Below are positions 1-7,417 of a stretch of 10,775 nucleotides of DNA, piece by piece. The notes beneath the pieces are model-generated. The model searched no databases. It saw only the letters and a list, made by a program, of their open reading frames with translations, and was not told the DNA's origin. Each line of letters begins with the position of its first letter. The stretch's first letter is position 1. The stretch covers positions 1 to 10,775 of the forward strand of contig JASLXP010000420.1 of NCBI GenBank assembly GCA_030740295.1, in the 5' to 3' direction. The position numbers were made by a program, and so were the translations under genes. The stretch comes from Planctomycetota bacterium. GTDB lineage: Bacteria > Planctomycetota > PUPC01 > JACPCR01.

Positions 1-1
1 A

Positions 2-334
2 CTCTACGAACGACAGATAGGCGCCTTCAGGTCAACAACGGCTACGTTTTCAATTGAGGGAGGAGAAACCTGTGTTGCCTATTTTGAGTTGAGATCGAAA
101 GATGACTCACTGGTCCGCGGCACGGTTCCGGCCCTGGTCACGGTCCATCAGCCTGATGGCAAAGAAGCATGGGAGTACGGCGGCCCGACTTGCATCGAAG
201 AGGGACTGCTCACAGTGAAGATACAGACAGCGATCAATGACCTGACGGGAGATTGGAGGGTTGTAGTAGAAGAGTGTTGTACCGGGCAGGAAGCAGAGGC
301 GAGCTTCAAGCTCGAGTCGGACGTAGAAAACTGA
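2..334 (+). CDS. C-terminal part of an unknown protein, probable Ig-like beta-sandwich domain (5' truncated)
   Basis: The reading frame is open from the left edge to a TGA at 332-334, giving about 110 residues. The real start lies outside the window. A TTG at 89-91 is in frame, but the frame stays open and protein-like before it, so it is unlikely to be the start. The sequence alternates hydrophobic and polar residues, as in short beta strands (PALVTVHQPDGKE, LLTVKIQTAI, GDWRVVVEECCTG, AEASFKLE). That pattern suggests a C-terminal Ig-like or fibronectin-like beta-sandwich, often found at the end of large exported enzymes. The two adjacent cysteines in the VEECCTG segment are unusual. I recognise no family and assign no function. 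The next gene starts about 60 bases downstream, so the two are probably co-transcribed. Confidence 0.75.
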   Translation, partial: LYERQIGAFRSTTATFSIEGGETCVAYFELRSKDDSLVRGTVPALVTVHQPDGKEAWEYGGPTCIEEGLLTVKIQTAINDLTGDWRVVVEECCTGQEAEASFKLESDVEN

Positions 335-392
335 TATCAACTCAGAGATGGAATCCATGCAAGGAATGTCACAGCGGGAAGAGAGCACGAGG

Positions 393-479
393 ATGAGTCT
401 GATCCGGTCCCCTTTGGGGGCCGGGATCTCTTTCTTCATCATTGGGTGGGCATTCGTTTTTGCCGGCGCCCTCCGGGGC
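393..479 (+). other. Signal peptide of the glycoside-hydrolase-like protein
   Basis: Residues 1-29 of the 393-3167 protein have an N-terminal arginine (R5), then the hydrophobic stretch GAGISFFIIGWAFVFAGA, and then turn abruptly polar at GEELSRWE. This is the layout of a Sec signal peptide. The exact cleavage site cannot be fixed by eye; it is probably near ALRG/EE. Confidence 0.65.
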
Positions 480-3167
480 GAGGAGCTGTCACGATGGGAG
501 GTGGAACAATTCGCTCACCAGAAGCTGCATGAAAAGAGCGACGACGCCAAGGCCGCCATGCGCTGCTTCAAGGTCATCGAGGACGACGAGGCCCAGGCGG
601 AATCCGGCAAAGTCCTTGCTGCCAGTATGAATAAGCGGTTGATTCGGAAGGATGACTTTGCCGTCTTGAACACCCCTTCAGTCTCCGACCTGAAAATCGG
701 AATCTATCGGGCCACCGTACGAATGAAGATGCAGGGCATGGCCAATTCCCTGGGTACGGCCATCGTCCTCTCTGCCGGGGGCCAGAAACGCGCGATCTAT
801 CTGAATGAATTTGATGAAGAGGATGCCTATCAGGAATTCTCCCTCGATTTTGAGATTCGCGAAGGCGATGTCGTCACCAGGCAGGCTGTTCCCAGCCGGG
901 GCGCGCCGGGGGGGCCCGGCTCTCTCGTTCGTCGCAAGAACCTGGAGGCCATCGAAGAAAGCCTGAAAATCAACGACCTGCCCTGGTTGGACCGGATGAC
1001 CCATTACCTGATGGGGCGACTGGGACTGGCGAGAGAGCTGAAGGAGAAGAGAGAGCGTGACCAGTTATTCAAGCTCCTCAAAGAAGCGATCGAGGCTGCC
1101 GGGGGCCGGGACCTCGAGTTCAATGCTGAGAAAGTAGAACCCAGGTTGGATGAGAAGATTGTTGAGATGGTCAACCAGTTCGGCCGGTCAGGCTCCTCGG
1201 TGGCAGTTTCCGTTTACTTCCCAAAGAACACCACAGGCCAGGCCAGAGGGAGCACCCGGGGGCCGGCGACTCCCCATCCAACTTTGAGAAAGGTCTTCAT
1301 CGATTGGATCAAGATCGATTCCATTCCGGAGCCGGAACACCCAGTCGTCCGGGATGTGACCGCCCGGTTTCCATGGCGTCGGCCCGGCGAAAAACAGACT
1401 TTTCGTATCTGGCTGCACAATCGCACCGGTAACGACCGGGAAGGGAAAGTGCGACTGAAGATTCGACACGGACTGTTGAAGGAAAGCGTCCTTCAGAAGA
1501 AGCAAATTAAGCTTGAGGACGGCCGCTATGATCGTCTGGAGTGGGACTGGATCATCCCGAAGGACCATCCGCTCTGGGGGCAGACCATCCTTGCGGAATA
1601 TCTCCAGGAGGGAGAGGTAGTCAGTTCAGCCCGTTCCTGGTTTGCGATTCATCCGTTCAGTAACGCGGTCATGATCCACGATCGGCCGAACACGTCGAGA
1701 TACCAACACCCGTATAAGGCATACCCCCGCACTCAGAACCACAAAGAGCTGTTCGGCGCCACCTGCACCATTTACGATTCGGCCGGGGTCGTTCCAGATG
1801 ATGATATTTTCTTTGAGCCCTATGTGGTCGGGAACGGATCTTATTTCATGAGCATCCCGACCCTGATGTCAATCACACGGGGGCTGCTTTCACAGGGAAT
1901 GGCCCCCTTTTATTACCTCGAGTCCAGCGGGTCTTCCCACGGCGGATATAAAATATTCTTTGAACATCCGGATTGGGTCCCGAAAGCCCCGGCGAATACG
2001 GATGAATTCCTTCTCAATCGGAAAGCGGACATCGAGAGAGGGTTGAAGTTCTGGCGCGGTGAACTGAAGACGGAAGACGGAAAATGGCCGACAGTGACCC
2101 GCGGGGGCGGCGCCTATTCCGGCCAGCTTGTCGCTCTGAACGGGATCATCAAGGAGAACGTGGACCGAGTCATTCGCGGCTCTCTTAAACTGGTGGACCA
2201 TGCACCATTTGTCGGCATTCGCTGGGACGGGCTGGGTTTCCGGGCATACAACTCGAAGTCCCTCGGTGGCAATTTTGGGAAGACGGCGGAGGAGTGTGCT
2301 CAGATCTCGGCGGAGAACGTTCGTCGGTTCCGCAAAGAGGTGCGAGAAGAGTTCCCGGCCTTCGAGATTCGAGCCAATGGTGGGATTTCGGCCCTCTCAC
2401 AGCGGCAGAAAGATCCATTCAATTACGACCGGGCATACGAGATTATGGACGCGGATCCCCATCACAAAGCGGTCATTGAGGGACATGGGAGCATCATGGA
2501 AGAATATTGGATGGGTTATGCGGGATTCGGGTCCTATACCAACGTCTGCCGGAATTATCTGCGGGGCTGCCATTTCGAGAACTCGGCAATGAAATACGCC
2601 GGAGGACACAATGGACACATGCACTGGTTCTATGACGCCCTCTGCCAGTACACTCCCGATGAAATCTATCAGCAGTTGTTCACCTTTCTGGGCGGGGCTC
2701 ACCTGGACGGAGCATTCGGTCCCATCGTCGAGAGTGGCTATGACCTGGGCCTGTATGCGATCCGGTTCAGCGAGTATTTCTGGGATCCGGAACTTCGGCC
2801 CATCCCCGGCCTGCAGGACATGGTCACCGTCGATGCGGAGTCCGATATCTGGTGCACCGAGGCAGGATTCCAGAAAGCTCATAAGAAGGATCACCGGATT
2901 TTTGTTCTGCCGGTGATCAATCCTCCCGTCACCGAGCGCTGGCTGCAGAATCGATTTGGTCAGTTGCCGGCACCTATTAAAGAACCGTTTGGAATGACGG
3001 TTCAGGTTCCCGAGGGATACACAAAGGCCGTGGGAGTCTACCTCCTCGAAAATAAACCGTATCCGGAAATGAAGAGACTCGAGTTTGAAGACAACGATGG
3101 CGAGGTGTGGTTCGAGATCCCCGAGCTTCAAATATTCAAAGTAGTGGTCGTCGAATTTTCAAAGTGA
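393..3167 (+). CDS. Secreted glycoside-hydrolase-like protein: interrupted jelly-roll domain, predicted (beta/alpha) barrel, C-terminal beta domain
   Basis: This 924-residue protein is numbered from the ATG at 393, chosen because a clear signal peptide starts there (MSLIRSPLG, then a hydrophobic stretch to about residue 28) and a purine-rich GGGAAGAGAG lies 7 bases upstream. An in-frame ATG at 348 would add 15 polar residues and has no ribosome binding site. Residues about 57-155 look like a carbohydrate-binding jelly roll (GIYRATVRMKMQGMANSLGT), and the fold seems to resume at 268-310 (SSVAVSVYF, RKVFIDWIKID). A beta region follows to about 420. Residues about 430-800 resemble a (beta/alpha) barrel rich in aromatic and acidic residues. 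FVGIRWDGLGF (D612) and AVIEGHGSIMEEYW (E696, E703, E704) are candidate active-site segments. A beta-rich end (GVYLLENKPYP, EVWFEIPELQIFKVVVVEF) closes the protein, as in GH66/GH31-type enzymes. It probably acts outside the cytoplasm. Substrate and family are uncertain, and activity is unproven. Confidence 0.72.
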   Translation: MSLIRSPLGAGISFFIIGWAFVFAGALRGEELSRWEVEQFAHQKLHEKSDDAKAAMRCFKVIEDDEAQAESGKVLAASMNKRLIRKDDFAVLNTPSVSDLKIGIYRATVRMKMQGMANSLGTAIVLSAGGQKRAIYLNEFDEEDAYQEFSLDFEIREGDVVTRQAVPSRGAPGGPGSLVRRKNLEAIEESLKINDLPWLDRMTHYLMGRLGLARELKEKRERDQLFKLLKEAIEAAGGRDLEFNAEKVEPRLDEKIVEMVNQFGRSGSSVAVSVYFPKNTTGQARGSTRGPATPHPTLRKVFIDWIKIDSIPEPEHPVVRDVTARFPWRRPGEKQTFRIWLHNRTGNDREGKVRLKIRHGLLKESVLQKKQIKLEDGRYDRLEWDWIIPKDHPLWGQTILAEYLQEGEVVSSARSWFAIHPFSNAVMIHDRPNTSRYQHPYKAYPRTQNHKELFGATCTIYDSAGVVPDDDIFFEPYVVGNGSYFMSIPTLMSITRGLLSQGMAPFYYLESSGSSHGGYKIFFEHPDWVPKAPANTDEFLLNRKADIERGLKFWRGELKTEDGKWPTVTRGGGAYSGQLVALNGIIKENVDRVIRGSLKLVDHAPFVGIRWDGLGFRAYNSKSLGGNFGKTAEECAQISAENVRRFRKEVREEFPAFEIRANGGISALSQRQKDPFNYDRAYEIMDADPHHKAVIEGHGSIMEEYWMGYAGFGSYTNVCRNYLRGCHFENSAMKYAGGHNGHMHWFYDALCQYTPDEIYQQLFTFLGGAHLDGAFGPIVESGYDLGLYAIRFSEYFWDPELRPIPGLQDMVTVDAESDIWCTEAGFQKAHKKDHRIFVLPVINPPVTERWLQNRFGQLPAPIKEPFGMTVQVPEGYTKAVGVYLLENKPYPEMKRLEFEDNDGEVWFEIPELQIFKVVVVEFSK

Positions 3168-3200
3168 GGGTTTTGATGTCGTATGTAGCGCGCCCGAGTT

Positions 3201-3207
3201 GTGAGGT
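3201..3207 (+). promoter_or_regulatory. Ribosome binding site fixing the start at 3215
   Basis: GTGAGGT contains the GAGGT core of a Shine-Dalgarno site, 7 bases before the ATG at 3215. It supports that ATG, directly followed by a signal peptide, over the longer in-frame openings at 3107 and 3176. Confidence 0.6.
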
Positions 3208-3214
3208 ATCAACA

Positions 3215-5209
3215 ATGAGAGATTTCCAAAGGATCCTGATCCTCCTCCCGCTGTTCCTTTCCACCACGGCATTCGCCGAACGCGAGGGAGTCCACTGCTC
3301 GGTCATCACCGACCAGGACGGAGACGAGGCTATCCTGATGGAGTCTGAATGGATCAGCATGCACCTGCTCCCGAGGATGCAGGCCATCATCAACCGATTC
3401 GTGTTCCGACCCACGGGCAACGACATCGTGGAGGCATTGCATGCGAAGATCCGCATGATGGGCGGCGGGATTCTGATGGATTGTTTTTGGGAGCAGGACT
3501 GGCGCTTCCAGGAGCTCAAAGAAAAGCCCTACACGTTCAAGGTCACAAAGATCGGGCCAGATGAGGGCCAGGTCGTTTTCGATACTGATATCGAGGGCTG
3601 GGTTGGGAGTGACGGCAGCGGGGTCATTTCCAAGCTCCTGTCGAACATGACCCTCCGCCGAACAGTAACGTTGAAAGCAGGCCAGCCCTTTTTCAGATTC
3701 GACTTCGAGTTCATTAACAATGACAGGTATGCCAAGCGGCCAACTTTCTGGCCCCACAATTCATCCATTGTAGATGTTGAGGGCATCGAAGCAGTGACCC
3801 GGCCATCCGCCCGGGGCCACCTTACCATCCAGGGCCTCTGGGGCAGAGGGGTAGGCGGCGACCACTACATCGTCGATTTTAATCATGGGTGGTCGGCCCG
3901 CATCGCCCCGGACCGGAGGGAAGGCATCATCTACCTCATGGATTATGACTACATCATGATGCTGTACAACAACGGTAACGGCACCTGCGAATGGATGTAT
4001 GACAGTATCCTTTCCTTCAAAAAGCAGCCCTGGAAAGGCAGGATATACATTCTCCCAATCATTGGTCTCTCAAGCGTGGACTACGCCAACGAGTATTTCG
4101 TCTGCCAGTTTACGCCGCGCCGGGAAGAGGGAAGGCTCATCATGGATTTCCATGTCACCTCTTCCTACGAGAAGGTGGCCCAGGTCTCCTTCAATACGCG
4201 AGTGGAGACCCATCTCCTGAAAGGGAAGCCCAGGACTGAAAAGGTAGAAACGGTGACGATTGACGGAATAGGAATTGAACCTGCCAAAGGCCGGGCAGAA
4301 ATCGATCTTGACGCCCCTGACCCCATCGCCTTCGAGATTTCTGCATTCGCCGAACTTCCGGACGGCAGCATCAAAAAGTTTAATTTTGAGAAGTATTATC
4401 CGGGTGAATATGACTCCGGCATGGGCTTCAACAGGCGCCGAGACGGCAAGATAGTAAAAGAGTTTCCCCGGCCTGTGAGAAAGCCCAAGATACCAAAGCT
4501 ACCTCCCGGATTGACCATCAATCGAGAAGAGTTCAACGTATTCGGCATCTTTGGGCTTGGGACATACAGATCGAGCCTCAAGAAATCCATCGAAGCCATT
4601 CCGGATTCCAGGCTGGAAATCGGCTACTGCACGGGGGCTGACGCATACGGTTACGGGCTCGGAGACTTCCCCTACGACTATGAACGCCTGTTTAACTTCC
4701 GAGCTCTCGTGTTTTCCAACATCAAGGACAAGGAATTCAGAGGCATCGGCGCTTCGATACTGATGCCGTGGTTGAAAGCTGGAGGCGGCCTGGTTCTCTT
4801 CGGCGGCGAGTATGCCTTCACCTTCGAGTTGCGCGAGCACGAGATCAATCAGTATTACCCCGTCCAGCCGCAAGAATGGAACATGAGGAAGGGCGCCCTT
4901 CAGCTACAACCGCCGGAAGTAAAAGATCATCCCATCTTCCGAGGCATCGACTTGAGCGATCTGCCATACCTTTATTACAGCCATGACATCAAGCTGAAAG
5001 AGAACACCGATGCCAGGACACTGATGAAGATCGGGACATTCCCATTCATCATTGAAAAGAGGAATGGGTACCAGATCACGATGACCGTGGCCTCCAACCA
5101 CTTCGGCATCCCCTCAGATTTCGAAGGGAAGCCGCACCTCCGCCACTGGAAGGAATGGCCCAAGCTGGTCGCAAACATCGTCCGATACGCAGGCGGTGAC
5201 CTGAAATAA
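3215..5209 (+). CDS. Secreted two-domain protein: mutarotase-like beta-sandwich fused to a glutamine-amidotransferase-like domain
   Basis: This protein has 664 residues. The start at 3215 is chosen for its GAGGT site and for an immediate signal peptide (MRDFQRILILLPLFLSTTAFA, cut probably after A21). Residues about 22-345 are dominated by beta-strand patterns with tryptophan-rich turns (LRRTVTLKAGQPFFRFDFEF, then FWPHNSS), resembling the sugar-mutarotase superfold. A linker with a PKIPKLPPG segment leads to residues about 440-660, an alpha/beta domain like class-I glutamine amidotransferases of the ThuA/DUF1355 type. Its markers are FRALVFSN, WLKAGGGLVLFGGEYAF, DHPIFRGIDLSDLPYLYYSH and a final FIIEKRNGYQITMTVAS strand. 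The nucleophile-elbow position reads GGEYAF with no cysteine; the domain's only cysteine (C471) lies elsewhere, so a sugar-binding or structural role is more likely than amide transfer. It follows the glycoside-hydrolase-like gene by 47 bases and precedes moxR by 69. The exact function is unknown. Confidence 0.72.
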   Translation: MRDFQRILILLPLFLSTTAFAEREGVHCSVITDQDGDEAILMESEWISMHLLPRMQAIINRFVFRPTGNDIVEALHAKIRMMGGGILMDCFWEQDWRFQELKEKPYTFKVTKIGPDEGQVVFDTDIEGWVGSDGSGVISKLLSNMTLRRTVTLKAGQPFFRFDFEFINNDRYAKRPTFWPHNSSIVDVEGIEAVTRPSARGHLTIQGLWGRGVGGDHYIVDFNHGWSARIAPDRREGIIYLMDYDYIMMLYNNGNGTCEWMYDSILSFKKQPWKGRIYILPIIGLSSVDYANEYFVCQFTPRREEGRLIMDFHVTSSYEKVAQVSFNTRVETHLLKGKPRTEKVETVTIDGIGIEPAKGRAEIDLDAPDPIAFEISAFAELPDGSIKKFNFEKYYPGEYDSGMGFNRRRDGKIVKEFPRPVRKPKIPKLPPGLTINREEFNVFGIFGLGTYRSSLKKSIEAIPDSRLEIGYCTGADAYGYGLGDFPYDYERLFNFRALVFSNIKDKEFRGIGASILMPWLKAGGGLVLFGGEYAFTFELREHEINQYYPVQPQEWNMRKGALQLQPPEVKDHPIFRGIDLSDLPYLYYSHDIKLKENTDARTLMKIGTFPFIIEKRNGYQITMTVASNHFGIPSDFEGKPHLRHWKEWPKLVANIVRYAGGDLK

Positions 5210-5248
5210 AGCGTTTTCACAAGAAATCCCTGCTCCTTAAACTCCCGG

Positions 5249-5269
5249 ACCATTAACCATCAACCATCG
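5249..5269 (+). repeat. Three tandem heptamers ACCATYR before moxR
   Basis: Three abutting 7-base units read ACCATTA, ACCATCA and ACCATCG, ending 9 bases before the moxR ATG. They occupy the place where a ribosome binding site would be expected, and no good Shine-Dalgarno sequence is visible there. Short tandem heptamers between genes are known in several bacterial lineages. Whether they have a role here is unknown. Confidence 0.7.
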
Positions 5270-5278
5270 GAACATTTA

Positions 5279-6295
5279 ATGACGGATACTGAAACTGTCC
5301 AAATTGACGAGAAGAGATTTCATGAACTCGTGGAGAAAGTCCAACAGATTCGGGAGGAGATCGGCAAGGTGATTGTCGGTCAGATGGATGTGGTGGAGAA
5401 ATTACTCATGAGCATCTTCGCGGGAGGCCATTGCCTGATGATGGGAGTACCCGGCCTGGCGAAGACGCTCATGGTCCAGACCATGTCCAACGTGCTCGAT
5501 CTGAGTTTCAAACGAGTCCAGTTCACGCCGGACTTAATGCCTGGCGACATCACCGGATCCGAGATCATCGAGGAGCAGGCGGATGGCACTAAGAAATTCG
5601 TGTTTGTCCGTGGCCCGCTCTTCGCGAACATGATCCTCGCAGACGAAATAAACAGGACTCCGCCCAAGACCCAGGCCGCTCTTCTGGAAGCCATGCAGGA
5701 ACACCGCATAACCGTAGGCAACCAGACTTACAAACTGGATGAGCCTTTCTTTGTTCTCGCGACGCAGAACCCGATTGAACAGGAAGGAACGTATCCCCTG
5801 CCCGAAGCGCAGCAGGATCGGTTCATGTTTTTCCTATGGGTGGACTATCCTGAGTTGGAAGAGGAGATCGAAGTTTATTCACGGACCACGAGCAACGTGA
5901 CTGCCCAACTTGAATCGGTCATCAGCGGCGAAGATATCATGGAAATTCAGAGGATCGTCCGCGAGATCCCCGTGAGTGATCCGATCTTCAGGTATGTCGC
6001 CAATCTTGTGCGCTGCAGTCGCACCAGCCGAGGACAGGAAGGTGACCATTCGGTTCCGGATTTCATTCGAAAATACCAGCAATGGGGGGCTGGCCCCAGG
6101 GCCGGCCAATACCTCATCCTCGGCGCAAAAGCCCGATCATTTATGAATGGTCACACCCATATCGCCTCTGAAGACATTCGGTCAGTGGCCCATGCGGTCC
6201 TGTCCCATCGGATTATTGTGAACTTTGCCGCGGAGGCAGAGGGCATCACGTCTTTAGATATTATCGACCGGATACTGGATGAAGTGAAGGAGTGA
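5279..6295 (+). CDS. MoxR-family AAA+ ATPase
   Basis: This 338-residue protein has the usual length for the family and is a confident MoxR-type AAA+ ATPase. The Walker A motif is GVPGLAKT (residues 56-63), Walker B is MILADEIN with D122 and E123, sensor 1 is ATQNP (161-165), and the family signature LPEAQQDRF lies at 174-182. A helical, charged N-terminus (VEKVQQIREEIGKVIVGQ) leads into the ATPase core, and a helical lid domain occupies the C-terminal third. MoxR proteins are cytoplasmic ATPases thought to act as chaperones that mature or insert metal cofactors in partner proteins, usually together with a DUF58/vWA protein. That partner lies downstream but is separated by 204 bases instead of the usual few. 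The ATG has no good Shine-Dalgarno site; a heptamer repeat precedes it. Confidence 0.95.
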   Translation: MTDTETVQIDEKRFHELVEKVQQIREEIGKVIVGQMDVVEKLLMSIFAGGHCLMMGVPGLAKTLMVQTMSNVLDLSFKRVQFTPDLMPGDITGSEIIEEQADGTKKFVFVRGPLFANMILADEINRTPPKTQAALLEAMQEHRITVGNQTYKLDEPFFVLATQNPIEQEGTYPLPEAQQDRFMFFLWVDYPELEEEIEVYSRTTSNVTAQLESVISGEDIMEIQRIVREIPVSDPIFRYVANLVRCSRTSRGQEGDHSVPDFIRKYQQWGAGPRAGQYLILGAKARSFMNGHTHIASEDIRSVAHAVLSHRIIVNFAAEAEGITSLDIIDRILDEVKE

Positions 6296-6313
6296 GGGAG
6301 TTGGGTGTCGTTT

Positions 6314-6409
6314 CTTTGTTTTAATCCTCGTCTTAATCTCTGTCTTCATTTAAGTCCTCATTCTCTCAGATGGTCGCGAACCAAAGTCAGGACGAAGATT
6401 AAGACAAAG
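6314..6409 (+). repeat. Inverted repeat 1 between moxR and the DUF58 gene (21-base arms)
   Basis: The arms at 6314-6334 and 6389-6409 are complementary at 18 of 21 positions. Two of the three differences would be G-U pairs in RNA. The loop is 54 bases. The left arm belongs to a run of imperfect 12-base direct repeats (TTAATCCTCGTC, TTAATCTCTGTC, TTCATTTAAGTC, 6321-6356). The stem is AT-rich with no terminal T-run, so it is not a typical intrinsic terminator. Confidence 0.75.
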
Positions 6410-6479
6410 GTTTTGGTTTCGGCCGTCAGGCTGTGGCAGGATTAAACGCTGGATTTGAAACACTTCGGTTGCGACCATC
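6369..6479 (+). repeat. Inverted repeat 2, interleaved with repeat 1
   Basis: GATGGTCGCGAACCAAAG (6369-6386) matches the reverse complement of CTTCGGTTGCGACCATC (6463-6479) with one substitution and one single-base gap. Its left arm lies inside the loop of repeat 1, and its right arm lies beyond repeat 1, so the two stems interleave in pseudoknot order. The right arm ends 9 bases before the DUF58 ribosome binding site. Confidence 0.7.
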
Positions 6480-6487
6480 GACCGCCG

Positions 6488-6494
6488 TAAGGAG
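6488..6494 (+). promoter_or_regulatory. Ribosome binding site fixing a TTG start at 6500
   Basis: TAAGGAG is a strong Shine-Dalgarno site that ends 5 bases before a TTG at 6500. An in-frame GTG at 6494 overlaps the last base of the site and so is too close to be used. The TTG is therefore preferred as the start of the DUF58 gene. Confidence 0.65.
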
Positions 6495-6499
6495 TGCCA

Positions 6500-7417
6500 T
6501 TGGAAAATCAAGATAGGGATAACGAAGGGCCTGTGGGCCTTGTGGAGGCCGATGTCATCGAGAGGATCAGGCGGCTGGAGCTGTTCTCACGCTTCCGCGT
6601 GGAAGGCTTCATGAACGGAACCAATAAATCGCCCTACAAAGGCGTCACAGCCGATTTTCTTCAGCATCGGCAGTATTTCCCCGGCGATAATCTGAAATAC
6701 CTGGATTGGCGGGTCTATGGCAAGAGCGAGCGGTGGGTCATTCGACAGTATGAGGAACTGACGAATACGAGGGTCAGCGTCATTCTGGATGTATCCAATT
6801 CCATGGCCTATCAAGGCACGGGAATGACAAAGCATGACTTTGGGATCCGATGTGCTGCCCTCATTTTTTATCTGGCCTTTCTGCACAAAGATTCGTTCTC
6901 TCTCTCCACGTTTCATACGGAAAGAGCATCACATATCCCTTTTGGCCGCAGCAAACGGCATCTCACTCGAATCTTCCACGGCCTGGTGGCAGAGGAGCCG
7001 GGTGGCCAGACTGATTTTACGAACGGCCTCGAGGAAACCACGGCCCCGCTGAGACACAAGGGATTAACGATCGTCCTTTCTGATTTCATGGCGGATGCGG
7101 ACCAGATCGTTCCACTGATTTCCCGATTACGATTTCAGGGAAGCGATGTGATTGCCATGCAGATTTATGATCCATCGGAAAGAGCAATGGACTTTACGAC
7201 TATCACGCGCTTTCACGACATGGAGGATAGCGAAATCCTGGTCGTGGACCCGCAGATCATTCAGAACGATTACCAGCGCGAATTCGACGCGCACCAGGTC
7301 GAGATGAAGGAAGCCTGCCAGAGAGCCGGTTTCGATTTCACCGCCTTGCCCGTTTCTGATGAATACGATGTCCCCCTCATGGCATGCGTAAGAAAACGAA
7401 TGGAACTGTTCTCATAG
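6500..7417 (+). CDS. DUF58 protein with vWA-type MIDAS motif, probable MoxR partner
   Basis: This 305-residue protein is numbered from the TTG at 6500, chosen for its ribosome binding site. The DUF58 signature runs from residue 47 to about 86 (KGVTADFLQHRQYFPGDNLKYLDWR, then VIRQYEELTN). A von Willebrand A-like domain follows, with a complete MIDAS: DVSNS (D97, S99, S101), T171 in GGQTDF, and D195 in VLSDF. No membrane segment is evident, so it is probably cytoplasmic or peripheral. Established knowledge is that DUF58 proteins are encoded beside MoxR ATPases and are thought to bind metal ions through the MIDAS and to act as adaptors for their partner proteins. Here the pair is separated by a structured gap, and no BatA/BatB-like membrane partner follows. 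The family call is secure; the client protein is unknown. Confidence 0.93.
   Translation: MENQDRDNEGPVGLVEADVIERIRRLELFSRFRVEGFMNGTNKSPYKGVTADFLQHRQYFPGDNLKYLDWRVYGKSERWVIRQYEELTNTRVSVILDVSNSMAYQGTGMTKHDFGIRCAALIFYLAFLHKDSFSLSTFHTERASHIPFGRSKRHLTRIFHGLVAEEPGGQTDFTNGLEETTAPLRHKGLTIVLSDFMADADQIVPLISRLRFQGSDVIAMQIYDPSERAMDFTTITRFHDMEDSEILVVDPQIIQNDYQREFDAHQVEMKEACQRAGFDFTALPVSDEYDVPLMACVRKRMELFS

Noticed and set aside
2397..3131. Long minus-strand open frame of 244 codons opposite the glycoside-hydrolase-like gene
   Set aside because: It lies fully inside a well-supported gene on the other strand, has no ribosome binding site or recognisable domain, and is explained by codon bias in the real gene.
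6389..6421. Possible intrinsic terminator after moxR
   Set aside because: The stem is long but AT-rich with a 54-base loop, and the following T-run is short and interrupted by G. It does not fit a standard terminator.
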